This document shows positions 1 to 8,510 of a DNA stretch of 64,000 bases, one piece after another. The stretch lies in the NCBI GenBank assembly GCA_021827645.1, contig JAKAVA010000089.1:1-64000 (forward strand). The letters run 5' to 3'. Every line of letters starts with the position of its first letter. Position 1 is the stretch's first letter. Source of the DNA: Planctomycetota bacterium. GTDB taxonomy: Bacteria > Planctomycetota > Phycisphaerae > WQYP01. A program made the position numbers and the translations under genes. Below the pieces are notes generated by a model. The model saw nothing but the letters and a program-made list of their open reading frames with translations, did no database searches and was not told the DNA's origin.

Positions 1-209
1 AGTCCGGTCGGTGCAGCGCCCCCGCACGACTGGAAGTGAAGCGAACGCCGCAATAAATGTCCTCCCGCGAAAGTTAATAACTTTTTCATCGCAGGGTTGA
101 CGAAGGTTCGCAGAGGTTCCGGGTGAGAATTCATGCGCGTTGTCGTACGGTCTGTAAAAGGCGGGAGTGGCCGGCGCCGGGCTTTGGGCGTTTCGGGCCG
201 CCGAAGGTT

Positions 210-1841
210 TTAATGCAGGAAGTGCCTGAAGCCGGTATGAATCATGGCCGCGCCCCGCTGATTGCAGAGTTCGACGGTATCAGCATCCCGTTTGGATCCG
301 CCGGGTTGAATCAATCCCGTGATCCCGGCATCGAGCAGCAATTGAGGCCCGTCGGCGAACGGGAAAAATGCATCGGAGGCCGCAACAGCACCTGCCAGTT
401 TTTCGCCGTGACCGTTAAGACGGGCGAGTTCAATCGCGAGGCGGCAACTGGTTACCCGACTCATCTGGCCAGCCCCCGCACCGAGCAACTGCCCATCTTT
501 CACGATGACAATCGCATTGCTTTTGACATGCTTGCAGATTTTCCACGCGATCTGCAGATCACGGGACATTTCGGCGGACGGTCGGGCGGTGGTGACAACG
601 CTGAACGCAGATGCGGGTTCAGGCAAATCATCCGCCTGCTGAATGAGAACCCCGCCGGAGATGGATGTAAATTTCAGGTTCCGGGAGGCGGTACCAGCGC
701 TCGCTGATGCCATGGGAACCGCCAAGAGACGGCAGTCGGCCCAGCGGCGGCGAAGAATCTCGAGTGCATCGGGCGTAAAATCTGGCGCGATGAGGACTTC
801 AAGAAATTTCTTGCCCGCCACGATCGCTGAAGCGAGGGGATGATCCACCACCCGATTCACTGCGACAATCCCGCCGAAAGCCGCCACCGGATCCCCGGCG
901 TAGGCAAGTTCAAACGCGACGGTCGGATCGGGAGCGGCGGCACATCCGCACGGATTGGCATGCTTGATCACGGCGGCGGCTGGCTGGTCAAATTCCGCGG
1001 CGAGCGAAAAGGCGGCATCGGCATCGAGCAGATTAATATACGAGAGCGTTTTGCCGTGCAGTTGTCGGGCTCCGGCCACACCAACCGAATTGCCACCATC
1101 TGCATACAAAGCGGCGGCCTGATGCGGGTTCTCCCCGTAGCGGAGATCGCTGATTTTGCGATAGCTCTGGATGAGTGTTGGAAAAAGTCCGGCGGCGGAG
1201 GCTTCCGAATCGTCGGCAAGTTGCCGGGCAAGGTAGCGATGCACGACGGCATCATAAGATGCGGTACGTGCAAAAGCACAGACCGCGAGATTAAGTCGAA
1301 ATGGCAGCAGGGTTGATCCGGAATTTTGACGCAGGTGATCAATAAAGCCGGAATACTGCGCCGGATCGGTCACCACCGCCACCGAGCGATAATTTTTGGA
1401 TGCCGAGCGCAGCATGGCGGGGCCGCCGATATCGATATTCTCGATGGCATGTTCAAGCTGTGTGTTCGGATCCGCCACAACTTTTTCAAAGGCGTAAAGG
1501 TTGACGACGAGCAGATCGATCGGGCGGATACCGTGAAGTTTCATTGCGTTAAGATGGGCCGGATGATCGCGCAGGGCTAGGAGTCCGCCATGAACGGCAG
1601 GGTGCAGGGTTTTGACCCGACCGTCCATCATTTCCGGAAAACCGGTAACAGCGGAGACATCTGTAACGGGAATACCCGCTTCGGCAATCGCGCGGGCGGT
1701 TCCGCCGGTTGAAATAATCTCGATGCCGAATTCGGCGTTGAGAACCCGGGCAAGATCTACCACGCCGGACTTATCGGTAACGGAGATCAGAGCGCGTTTC
1801 ACGGGGACGGCATCGATGGAAGTCACGAGAGGTGTCTCCAA
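210..1841 (-). CDS. purH: Bifunctional AICAR formyltransferase / IMP cyclohydrolase (PurH)
   Basis: Catalyses the last two steps of de novo purine synthesis: formylation of AICAR and ring closure to IMP, in the cytoplasm. The N-terminal third (about residues 13-160) is the MGS-like cyclohydrolase domain, with ISTGGTARAI, TGFPEMMDGRVKTLHP and IENIDIGGPAMLRSASKN. The rest is the transformylase domain, with the family motif KHANPCG near residue 290 and the C-terminal end TGFRHFLH. At 543 aa it is slightly longer than the usual 510-530. The start lies 91 nt beyond the stop of the upstream propeller protein gene, so the two may be co-transcribed, though no purine regulator site was recognised. The family assignment is clear. 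Confidence 0.97.
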   Translation of the reverse strand: METPLVTSIDAVPVKRALISVTDKSGVVDLARVLNAEFGIEIISTGGTARAIAEAGIPVTDVSAVTGFPEMMDGRVKTLHPAVHGGLLALRDHPAHLNAMKLHGIRPIDLLVVNLYAFEKVVADPNTQLEHAIENIDIGGPAMLRSASKNYRSVAVVTDPAQYSGFIDHLRQNSGSTLLPFRLNLAVCAFARTASYDAVVHRYLARQLADDSEASAAGLFPTLIQSYRKISDLRYGENPHQAAALYADGGNSVGVAGARQLHGKTLSYINLLDADAAFSLAAEFDQPAAAVIKHANPCGCAAAPDPTVAFELAYAGDPVAAFGGIVAVNRVVDHPLASAIVAGKKFLEVLIAPDFTPDALEILRRRWADCRLLAVPMASASAGTASRNLKFTSISGGVLIQQADDLPEPASAFSVVTTARPSAEMSRDLQIAWKICKHVKSNAIVIVKDGQLLGAGAGQMSRVTSCRLAIELARLNGHGEKLAGAVAASDAFFPFADGPQLLLDAGITGLIQPGGSKRDADTVELCNQRGAAMIHTGFRHFLH

Positions 1842-1932
1842 TGAATGATCAAGGGATAGACAGATGCCGGATATCGACGTTCTGAACGAAGACTCCGCAA
1901 AAATTACCGATTGTAATGATCAGGCATCCAGT

Positions 1933-3057
1933 TCAATCCAATGGATAGCGACGCACCAATGCCAAGAGAAAACCATTGGTGGATGCGACGTAAATGCGTT
2001 TTGAAACTGTCGATTTTGCATACACACACGGAGTCGATTCCGTTGCGCGGTAAATCACATCTCCATCGGCAGGCGAGATAATTAGAAGTTGATTCCGACC
2101 GGAGGCGGCAATTCTGTGACCGACCTCCCCGACAATACGTTTTGCGCCCTCTACCGGCCCCCACTGGATCGATCCGGTGGTTGGATTCAGGCTTATCAGT
2201 CCGGCGCCGCCGGTGCATATCATCAATCGTTTCCCAAACATGACGGGCTGATGGGTCAATCGGCCGGGCAGGCGTGTAATCCACGGCGCCAGTCCTGTTG
2301 AAGCATTAATGGCGTACAGATTGTGGTTGAGACATGGGACGAAAACGCGGTGGCCATCGGTGCCGAGATTCGCATCGACCGCACCGGATAGCGTTCGTCG
2401 CCACCCACCGCTTCCGTCCGTTGCAAGGTGACCCCAGACATGACCGTTCTGCGATCCGCACACCAGCATGCCGTCCAGAACCACCGGGCGGGATAAAAAG
2501 GCATCTCCGCTTGAATATTGGGCCCAGTGCATGAAGAGGGGAATATGCGGCGAGAGCGCATACATCCGATTATGATACGATCCGATGAACATGCGGCCAT
2601 TCGAGATGACCGGGCGGGTAGAGGGAGCAAATTTCAACGCCTGCGACTTGGTGACCGATCCGTCGGCCTTGCTGACAACCAACAGCTTGCTGCCGGCAAC
2701 GATCAGCAGATGTTTTTTACCATAGCGGATCGGTTCAAGTGTCGCCTGCCCGCGCACGGCGTATTGCTGAGTCCATTGGATGGAGCCGGACGAGGCATTG
2801 ATGCAAATCAGATAGCCATATTTGGTCAAGACATAGACGTTTTTCCCCAGCAACCAGACATGGGTGATCCGGTCGTGGGTTCGTGGCCCCAGGCCGAGGG
2901 GCATCTGCCAGAGTACTCTGAGACGTGCATGGTGAAGCACGGAACTGGAAAACGGGGCCGTAGCAGCCCGTGCGAATGTGGTTATCAACGTTATCGAGGC
3001 AATCACCACGATCATCATGGTGGCACCGGAGCGACTCCACCGCTTGGCATGCATCAA
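1933..3057 (-). CDS. Secreted PQQ-like beta-propeller repeat protein (BamB-like fold)
   Basis: 374 aa with an N-terminal signal or anchor segment (about residues 12-32, MMIVVIASITLITTFARA). The body is made of repeated propeller blades of the type (L/V)xAL(D/N)xxTGxxxW: examples are YLICINASSGSIQWTQQY, LYAINASTGLAPWITRLPG and LISLNPTTGSIQWGP. This is the PQQ_2 propeller seen in BamB and in many planctomycete extracytoplasmic proteins. There is no lipobox, so a BamB role in outer-membrane assembly is not shown; a scaffold or sensor role is equally possible. It is divergent from nadK and upstream of purH on the same strand. Confidence 0.75.
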   Translation of the reverse strand: MMHAKRWSRSGATMMIVVIASITLITTFARAATAPFSSSVLHHARLRVLWQMPLGLGPRTHDRITHVWLLGKNVYVLTKYGYLICINASSGSIQWTQQYAVRGQATLEPIRYGKKHLLIVAGSKLLVVSKADGSVTKSQALKFAPSTRPVISNGRMFIGSYHNRMYALSPHIPLFMHWAQYSSGDAFLSRPVVLDGMLVCGSQNGHVWGHLATDGSGGWRRTLSGAVDANLGTDGHRVFVPCLNHNLYAINASTGLAPWITRLPGRLTHQPVMFGKRLMICTGGAGLISLNPTTGSIQWGPVEGAKRIVGEVGHRIAASGRNQLLIISPADGDVIYRATESTPCVYAKSTVSKRIYVASTNGFLLALVRRYPLD

Positions 3058-3331
3058 TTTAGCTCCTAAAACTTCAGCAACCGTTCGAATTTCATGCGGC
3101 TGTGCAAGTCGGCGAATACCGCCGCACCCCCGGCGATTGTTCTAACACCGCCTTTGCGTCTCCGCAATACCGATTCGCCAATCTTAACCGCCGGGTTTTA
3201 ATGGTCAACTTGCATCGATCGGCAGTTTCAAAATGCGGTTCAAGGCCTGCCGAGATTCGGCTTGTTTCGGAACCGCATGACGGAGTAAAGCGGACGCTGT
3301 GGAAGCGGTCCGAACTACATGACTGGAGGCA

Positions 3332-4240
3332 ATGTCGCGGGGCCGGTATCCTATGGAACAGATGAAGGTTCTGCTTATCGCCAATTCTGCCAAGCATGAG
3401 GCCGTTGCCGCCGGCCACCACTTACTGGCGGATTTTTCGCGTCGGATCGGCGTAAACGCCCGGTTTATGGAGGGGGTAGATGAGGCGAGTATCGGAAACC
3501 TGACCGACATACCGGATTTGATCGTGCTGCTCGGGGGTGATGGAACGATCCTGCAGGCGGCCCGGTTTCTGGCCCGGTACGGTGCCCCGGTCGCGGGAAT
3601 TAACTTCGGCAAGCTGGGTTACATGGCGGCCTTCACCCTTGATCAATTCAAGGAACATCTGCCTGCCCTTCTGGAGGGGAGATTCCAGACGACTGACCGC
3701 CTTATGCTGCTGGCGTCCATACGTGGACCTGAATCGGGGCCGGGCGGACGTGACATTCAACACGCGCCGAATCTGGAAGCCGAATATCTGGCACTTAACG
3801 ACGTGGTACTTAATGCCGGAGCTCCGTTTCGAATGGTTGAACTCACGGTGCGGGTAGACGATTCGGACACGGCTACTTTTCGAGGAGATGGAATCATCAT
3901 TTCCACCGCGTCGGGTTCAACGGGATACAACCTGTCAGCCGGTGGACCGCTGATTACACCGGACGTCAAGGCGATGGTGATTACTCCCATCTGCGCCCAT
4001 TCGCTCTCGTTCCGGCCGGTTGTGGTACCCGACGGGAGTGCCATAGGGATCAAACCGCGGCGACTGAACGATGGGACGCATCTGGTGATGGATGGGATGA
4101 TTATCCATCCATTGAATGTGAAACAATACGTGGTTGTTAAAAAGGCCCCGTACCCGCTGCGTCTGGTGATCAACCCACGCCAGACACACTGGGAATTACT
4201 CGCCAGTAAGCTGCACTGGGCAAGCCGTCCGACGGCCTGA
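3332..4240 (+). CDS. nadK: NAD(+)/NADH kinase
   Basis: Phosphorylates NAD to NADP in the cytoplasm. The ATP/phosphate loop GGDGT is at about residues 68-72, preceded by LIVLL and followed by NFGKLGYMAAF. The glycine-rich second motif GSTGYNLSAGGP is near residue 195 and ICAHSLSFRPVV follows, as in the family. The usual NE pair appears as ND (ALNDVVL), a conservative change. At 302 aa the length is typical. A GGAGG sits only 2 nt before this ATG; the ATG at 3353 gives the more family-like start MEQMKVLL but has no good Shine-Dalgarno sequence, so the exact start is open. Confidence 0.93.
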   Translation: MSRGRYPMEQMKVLLIANSAKHEAVAAGHHLLADFSRRIGVNARFMEGVDEASIGNLTDIPDLIVLLGGDGTILQAARFLARYGAPVAGINFGKLGYMAAFTLDQFKEHLPALLEGRFQTTDRLMLLASIRGPESGPGGRDIQHAPNLEAEYLALNDVVLNAGAPFRMVELTVRVDDSDTATFRGDGIIISTASGSTGYNLSAGGPLITPDVKAMVITPICAHSLSFRPVVVPDGSAIGIKPRRLNDGTHLVMDGMIIHPLNVKQYVVVKKAPYPLRLVINPRQTHWELLASKLHWASRPTA

Positions 4241-4284
4241 CATGAAGTGTTCCAGTTGGTGAAGATGGACAGGTGGAACTGACT

Positions 4285-6024
4285 ATGACAAAACAGATAA
4301 CGACGCCTCCAACACCCCCCGGAAGCGAGGGCGCGGCATTCCGCGAAAGTGTCATGGATTTTCGTTACATATTCCGGGCATTTCGAATATCCATTGAACC
4401 GGGCATCTGGGTGCTGGCTCTGCTGGCGCTGGTGATCATCTACACGGCTGGGAGGGCGGTTGATGGCCTCTGGGGGCCGCAGGTGTTACCCGGGGAAATA
4501 TCAGCGTTTCATGATCCGTCACCGGGGGCGTACCGGGAGATGATCATTCAGGATCGACTAAATCGCCAGGCGGCGTTGGCGGAGATGCTGCAGGACTACG
4601 CAACTCCGCTGCACTCCAAGCAGATTGAGGCGTTGGAGCATGATCCGCGGGCGGCGGAGAGTGCGGTCGTGGCGGGGATGGAGCGGCGTTTCCATCATCG
4701 GCTGGCGGCGCTGGCCAAAGAACAACCCGCCCTGTCGGCGCGAGCCCTGCATCGGCGACAGCGTCGATTGGCCATGGAATTGCTCGGGAATGTGAGGCAG
4801 GTGCAACGATCCGTGGGACGCGGGATATTTGACGCGGCCATGCATGAGGAACTGAAGGAATTTCACGATCTCGTATTCAATGTTCTCAATCCACTGCGGA
4901 TCGAGACAACCAAGGCTGTGCCGCCGGCGGGAGGACGACCCTCGGGATTCGAGATATCGGTTGCGGTCACACCGCGAAGTTCTGCCGTGGCGTGGCAATC
5001 CGACACCGTATGGGGTTGCCTGGCGAACATGTTTGTCACTGTGCCGGAATGGCTGATCGCTGGTGCGCCGCCGATGATTGCCCGACATTCGGAAAGCGGT
5101 TGGCGATTGGGGTTTGAGCGAGTCGGCTATCTGTTGACGATCCTTATTTTTTTCATCATTTGCATTGTGCTGCTGGCCCTGACGGGCGGAGCCATCTGCC
5201 GCTACACGGCGCTGCGACTGGCGGGAGAGGATCCGTCGATTTTTTCCTGCCTCGTCTTCGCCATACGGCGTTTCTGGTATTTCATCCGTGCGCCTCTGCT
5301 GCCGATCGGACTGGTGGTGGTGCTGGGGGCGGTGATGATTGCGATTTCGCTTATCGGCGCCATACCGTGGGTCGGGCCGATCTTGCTGGGCATGCTGTTC
5401 ATTGTTCTGCTGCTGGGCGGATTTATGATCATGCTGGTGGTGCTGGGGTTTGTGGCGGGCCTGCATCTGATCTACCCCTGCCTTTCAGTCGAAGCGTCGG
5501 ATGGGTTCGACTCCATCAGCCGCAGTTTCAGCTACATCTACAACAGTCCTTGGCGAGCGGCCTTTTATACGATTGTCGCACTGGTCTACGGTGTCCTTAC
5601 CTGGTTCTTCCTGCTGGTGGCAATGTATGTGTTGCTTTCGGCCACACACTTTTGCGCCGCCATCGGGATGAGTTTTTTTGGTTTGGAGCACGGGACTTAT
5701 TCGGGTGTTTCGGTGCTGGAGACCATCTGGCGCACGCCACATCTGGAGCGTTTGATCGCGCCGATCAACTGGTGGGCGATGGGTTGGACTGAATGGATTG
5801 CGGCCATTTTTGTCTATTTCTGGCTTTTTCTGCTGGTGACGTTGCTGGGGGCATACGTGGTGGCGTATTATTTTGCATCGAGCACCATTATTTATCTGTT
5901 GCTGCGACGTCATGTGGACGGGCAGCCTCTGAGTGATCTTGAACACCTGGAGGATTCCACGACGGGACAGGCTGCGATGAGCGGCGGCGCTGCGGCCCGG
6001 CCGGCTTCGGGGGGATCAGCCTGA
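4285..6024 (+). CDS. Polytopic integral membrane protein of unknown function
   Basis: The start at ATG 4285 is preferred because AGGTGG lies 8 nt upstream; an in-frame GTG at 4273 is possible. The protein (579 aa) has a first membrane segment at about residues 36-55 (WVLALLALVIIYTAG), then about 200 hydrophilic, presumably extracytoplasmic or helical residues rich in Arg/Glu, then a block of at least six membrane segments from about residue 280 to 560. The C-terminal tail is short and Gly/Ala rich. No enzyme motif was seen. It is followed 2 nt later by the peptidase gene, so the 4.3-10.4 kb genes probably form one transcription unit. It resembles uncharacterised planctomycete membrane proteins; no function is assigned. 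Confidence 0.7.
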   Translation: MTKQITTPPTPPGSEGAAFRESVMDFRYIFRAFRISIEPGIWVLALLALVIIYTAGRAVDGLWGPQVLPGEISAFHDPSPGAYREMIIQDRLNRQAALAEMLQDYATPLHSKQIEALEHDPRAAESAVVAGMERRFHHRLAALAKEQPALSARALHRRQRRLAMELLGNVRQVQRSVGRGIFDAAMHEELKEFHDLVFNVLNPLRIETTKAVPPAGGRPSGFEISVAVTPRSSAVAWQSDTVWGCLANMFVTVPEWLIAGAPPMIARHSESGWRLGFERVGYLLTILIFFIICIVLLALTGGAICRYTALRLAGEDPSIFSCLVFAIRRFWYFIRAPLLPIGLVVVLGAVMIAISLIGAIPWVGPILLGMLFIVLLLGGFMIMLVVLGFVAGLHLIYPCLSVEASDGFDSISRSFSYIYNSPWRAAFYTIVALVYGVLTWFFLLVAMYVLLSATHFCAAIGMSFFGLEHGTYSGVSVLETIWRTPHLERLIAPINWWAMGWTEWIAAIFVYFWLFLLVTLLGAYVVAYYFASSTIIYLLLRRHVDGQPLSDLEHLEDSTTGQAAMSGGAAARPASGGSA

Positions 6025-6026
6025 CG

Positions 6027-7289
6027 ATGATCAGCAGTCACTTTCTGAGCGTACTTAAGACCCTTTGTGATCTTCCCACCGCCCCTCTACACGAAGAACA
6101 TGTGCTGGGGTGGATTGCGGCATTTGTAGAAACGCTTGCACCCCCGGGAAAATTAGAATGCCATTTTGACCGGGCGGGAAATCTGCGGGTGGATCATGTC
6201 GTGCCGGATGATGCATCGGCGAAAGCGGGTACCGAGGGACTGCAGCGAGGGGTGTCGGAGAGAGGTCGCCGAAAACTGGTATTTGAAGCCCATGTGGACC
6301 ATCCGGGTTTTGTAATCGGTGAGATGCTCAGCGAAGAAGATGGATTGCTGCAGGCGGAATTTCTGGGGGGAGTCAAGCCGTCATGTTTTGCGGGTGCCGG
6401 CGTGCGGCTGTTTTATCCGGATGACGCATCGGCTTGGAGTTTGGCGGTTGTGACGGACGAACCGAAGCGAGCGGAGAATTCTGACACGCTGAGCTGCGTG
6501 CTGAAATTGCGGAAGCCGGGGCAACGGATTCCCGCCGGCGTGATTGGGATGTGGGATATTCCGGATGCCACCGTATCAGGCGAGTATTTCATGGCGCGAG
6601 TGTGCGATGATCTGACGGGCGCGGCGGCCATGCTCTGTATGCTTGATGAAGTTTGCCGGCGCGGGATCAGGGAGCCGTTCTCACTGCTTTTCACGCGCGG
6701 GGAGGAGATCGGGTTTCTTGGTGCCATTGCCGCCATTGAAGACGGGACATTGGCAACTCCCGTTGAGCGGGCAAGCTGGTCAGTGGTCGGTCTGGAAAAT
6801 AGCCGGGCCCTGCCGCAGGCGCGGATGGGCAACGGACCGGTGGTGCGTGTGGGTGACCGCACGGGCATATTCAGTTCGGCTTTAACGCGATTTATCAAGC
6901 TATGCGCAGATGATCTGGCGGATGCCAAGCCCGAATTTCATTACCAGCGAGCATTGATGGATGGTGGTACATGCGACAGTACGGCTTTTGATGCGGCGGG
7001 ATTCGATTCCGCGGGGCTGACATTGCCTCTGGCCAACTACCACAATATGCTTTCTGAAGAGGAGCCGTGCAGCAGTGAAGCACCTCGAACTGGTGAGAAA
7101 ATCGCCGCCGAGGCGATTCATCTTGGCGATTTTGCTAATCTGGTGGAGTTGATGCTGCAGGTGGTAATCCGATTTCCAGCGTACACGGGGGATCATCGCG
7201 GACTTCAGGAGCAGTTCCGCAGTCGCCTGTCCCGCTGGGCCGATCAACTTTATGCCACCGCCCGGGTGCACCGGAAGATGGATGATTAG
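6027..7289 (+). CDS. M42-like zinc aminopeptidase family protein
   Basis: Probable di-zinc metallopeptidase of the MH clan (M42/M28 type). Likely metal ligands in order are His in EAHVDHPG (about residue 88), Asp in RVCDDLTGAA (about 193), the Glu pair in RGEEIGFLGA (about 224, catalytic base and ligand) and His in LANYHNM (about 346). The stretch AGAGVRLFYPDD between the first two ligands fits the PDZ-like insert domain of M42 enzymes. Length (420 aa) is somewhat above the usual 340-370. It starts 2 nt after the membrane protein gene and ends directly against rnd, indicating an operon. The substrate is unknown; peptide turnover is the likely role. Confidence 0.8.
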   Translation: MISSHFLSVLKTLCDLPTAPLHEEHVLGWIAAFVETLAPPGKLECHFDRAGNLRVDHVVPDDASAKAGTEGLQRGVSERGRRKLVFEAHVDHPGFVIGEMLSEEDGLLQAEFLGGVKPSCFAGAGVRLFYPDDASAWSLAVVTDEPKRAENSDTLSCVLKLRKPGQRIPAGVIGMWDIPDATVSGEYFMARVCDDLTGAAAMLCMLDEVCRRGIREPFSLLFTRGEEIGFLGAIAAIEDGTLATPVERASWSVVGLENSRALPQARMGNGPVVRVGDRTGIFSSALTRFIKLCADDLADAKPEFHYQRALMDGGTCDSTAFDAAGFDSAGLTLPLANYHNMLSEEEPCSSEAPRTGEKIAAEAIHLGDFANLVELMLQVVIRFPAYTGDHRGLQEQFRSRLSRWADQLYATARVHRKMDD

Positions 7290-8507
7290 ATGACCAGAAT
7301 GAACAAAACGGTCCGGCCGCCGCAGACAGCGGACTTTATCTGGATCGATTCCGAGCCGGAACTGGTAAATTTCTGTCGGCAGCTTGCTCACGCCGGGGCC
7401 TTTGGATTTGATACGGAATTTATCGGTGAGCGCACCTATCAGCCGGAACTCTGTCTTATTCAGTTGTGCGGTGCGGAGCAGGTGGCGCTGGTCGATCCGA
7501 TGGCCCTGAACGATCTGACGCCGTTGGGAGAGTTGATAGTCGACGCGAATATCATTAAATACTGCCACGCTGGCGAGCAGGATATTGCCATCATGCACCA
7601 GTGCGGTTTTACGCCTGCGTCGGTCTTTGATACGCAACTGATGGCGGGATTGCTGGGCTTGGTTTATCCGATATCGTACGCCAAACTGGTTGAACACATC
7701 TGCGACGTACAGTTGGACAAAGCGCACACCTACAGCGCTTGGGATCGGCGCCCGCTGGCCAATGCCCAGCTGACTTATGCGGCTGATGATGTGCGTTACC
7801 TACCCGCGGTTTACGGGCGGCTCCGGGAACAGATCGAATCTCGCGGGCGGGTGCACTGGATGAACGAGCTATGCGCCGAAGAATTAAAGCAGGCCGTCGA
7901 ATCGCCGGACCCTCGCCGCCTGTGGCTGAAAATCAAGGTGCCGCGATCCATGAGCCGGGAACAATTGGGAGTTCTGCGTGAACTGGCGGCATGGCGGCAT
8001 CAACTGGCGTATGAACATGACGCTCCCGTGAGAGCGTTTATGACGGACGCAGCGATTCGGGATATTGCCAAGATGATGCCCCGCAGCATGGCGCAGCTTT
8101 CGCGTATTGAAGGGATCAGCGGACAGGAACTGCAGTCGTACGGCCCATTTATTCTGGATTTAATACAGAAGATGCGTGAGGCCCCACGTGAAGAGTTACC
8201 GGAACCACCTAAGGAACCGAGAGATTCGCTGGAGAGCAGCCAGTACATCGAGCGTGTCTGGGCGGCGGCGCAGGTCATCTGCCTGGGGCAGAGCGTAACG
8301 ACCGGACTGGTAACCAGTCAGGCTGCCATAGCGGATTGGGCGGCACGAAAGATGGTCGGCGAGAATCTCGACACACATGAATTGATGCGGGGGTGGCGGC
8401 GCGAATGTCTGGGCAAACCCCTGCAGGAATTCGCAGAGGGGCACAGCCGATTCACGATCTCGATGGATGGGAATGAATTCAAATCGTCGATTCAGACGGG
8501 GAATTGA
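7290..8507 (+). CDS. rnd: Ribonuclease D-like 3'-5' exoribonuclease
   Basis: DEDD-family exoribonuclease that trims tRNA and other RNA 3' ends. Exo I is seen as FGFDTEFIGERTYQPELCLIQ (D and E at about residues 41-43), Exo II as KYCHAGEQDIAIM, and Exo III as TYAADDVRYL, with Tyr as the last ligand (DEDDy). An HRDC domain follows at about residues 210-290 (LGVLRELAAWRHQLAYEHDAP and AQLSRIEGISG). The C-terminal 100 residues form a further helical part as in RNase D. The start is directly after the peptidase stop and asnB begins 3 nt after this gene. Confidence 0.93.
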   Translation: MTRMNKTVRPPQTADFIWIDSEPELVNFCRQLAHAGAFGFDTEFIGERTYQPELCLIQLCGAEQVALVDPMALNDLTPLGELIVDANIIKYCHAGEQDIAIMHQCGFTPASVFDTQLMAGLLGLVYPISYAKLVEHICDVQLDKAHTYSAWDRRPLANAQLTYAADDVRYLPAVYGRLREQIESRGRVHWMNELCAEELKQAVESPDPRRLWLKIKVPRSMSREQLGVLRELAAWRHQLAYEHDAPVRAFMTDAAIRDIAKMMPRSMAQLSRIEGISGQELQSYGPFILDLIQKMREAPREELPEPPKEPRDSLESSQYIERVWAAAQVICLGQSVTTGLVTSQAAIADWAARKMVGENLDTHELMRGWRRECLGKPLQEFAEGHSRFTISMDGNEFKSSIQTGN

Positions 8508-8510
8508 TGA

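Noticed and set aside
4558-5466. 302-aa minus-strand reading frame
   Set aside because: It is antisense to the membrane protein gene and rich in His, Gln and Arg, as expected for the complement of hydrophobic codons.
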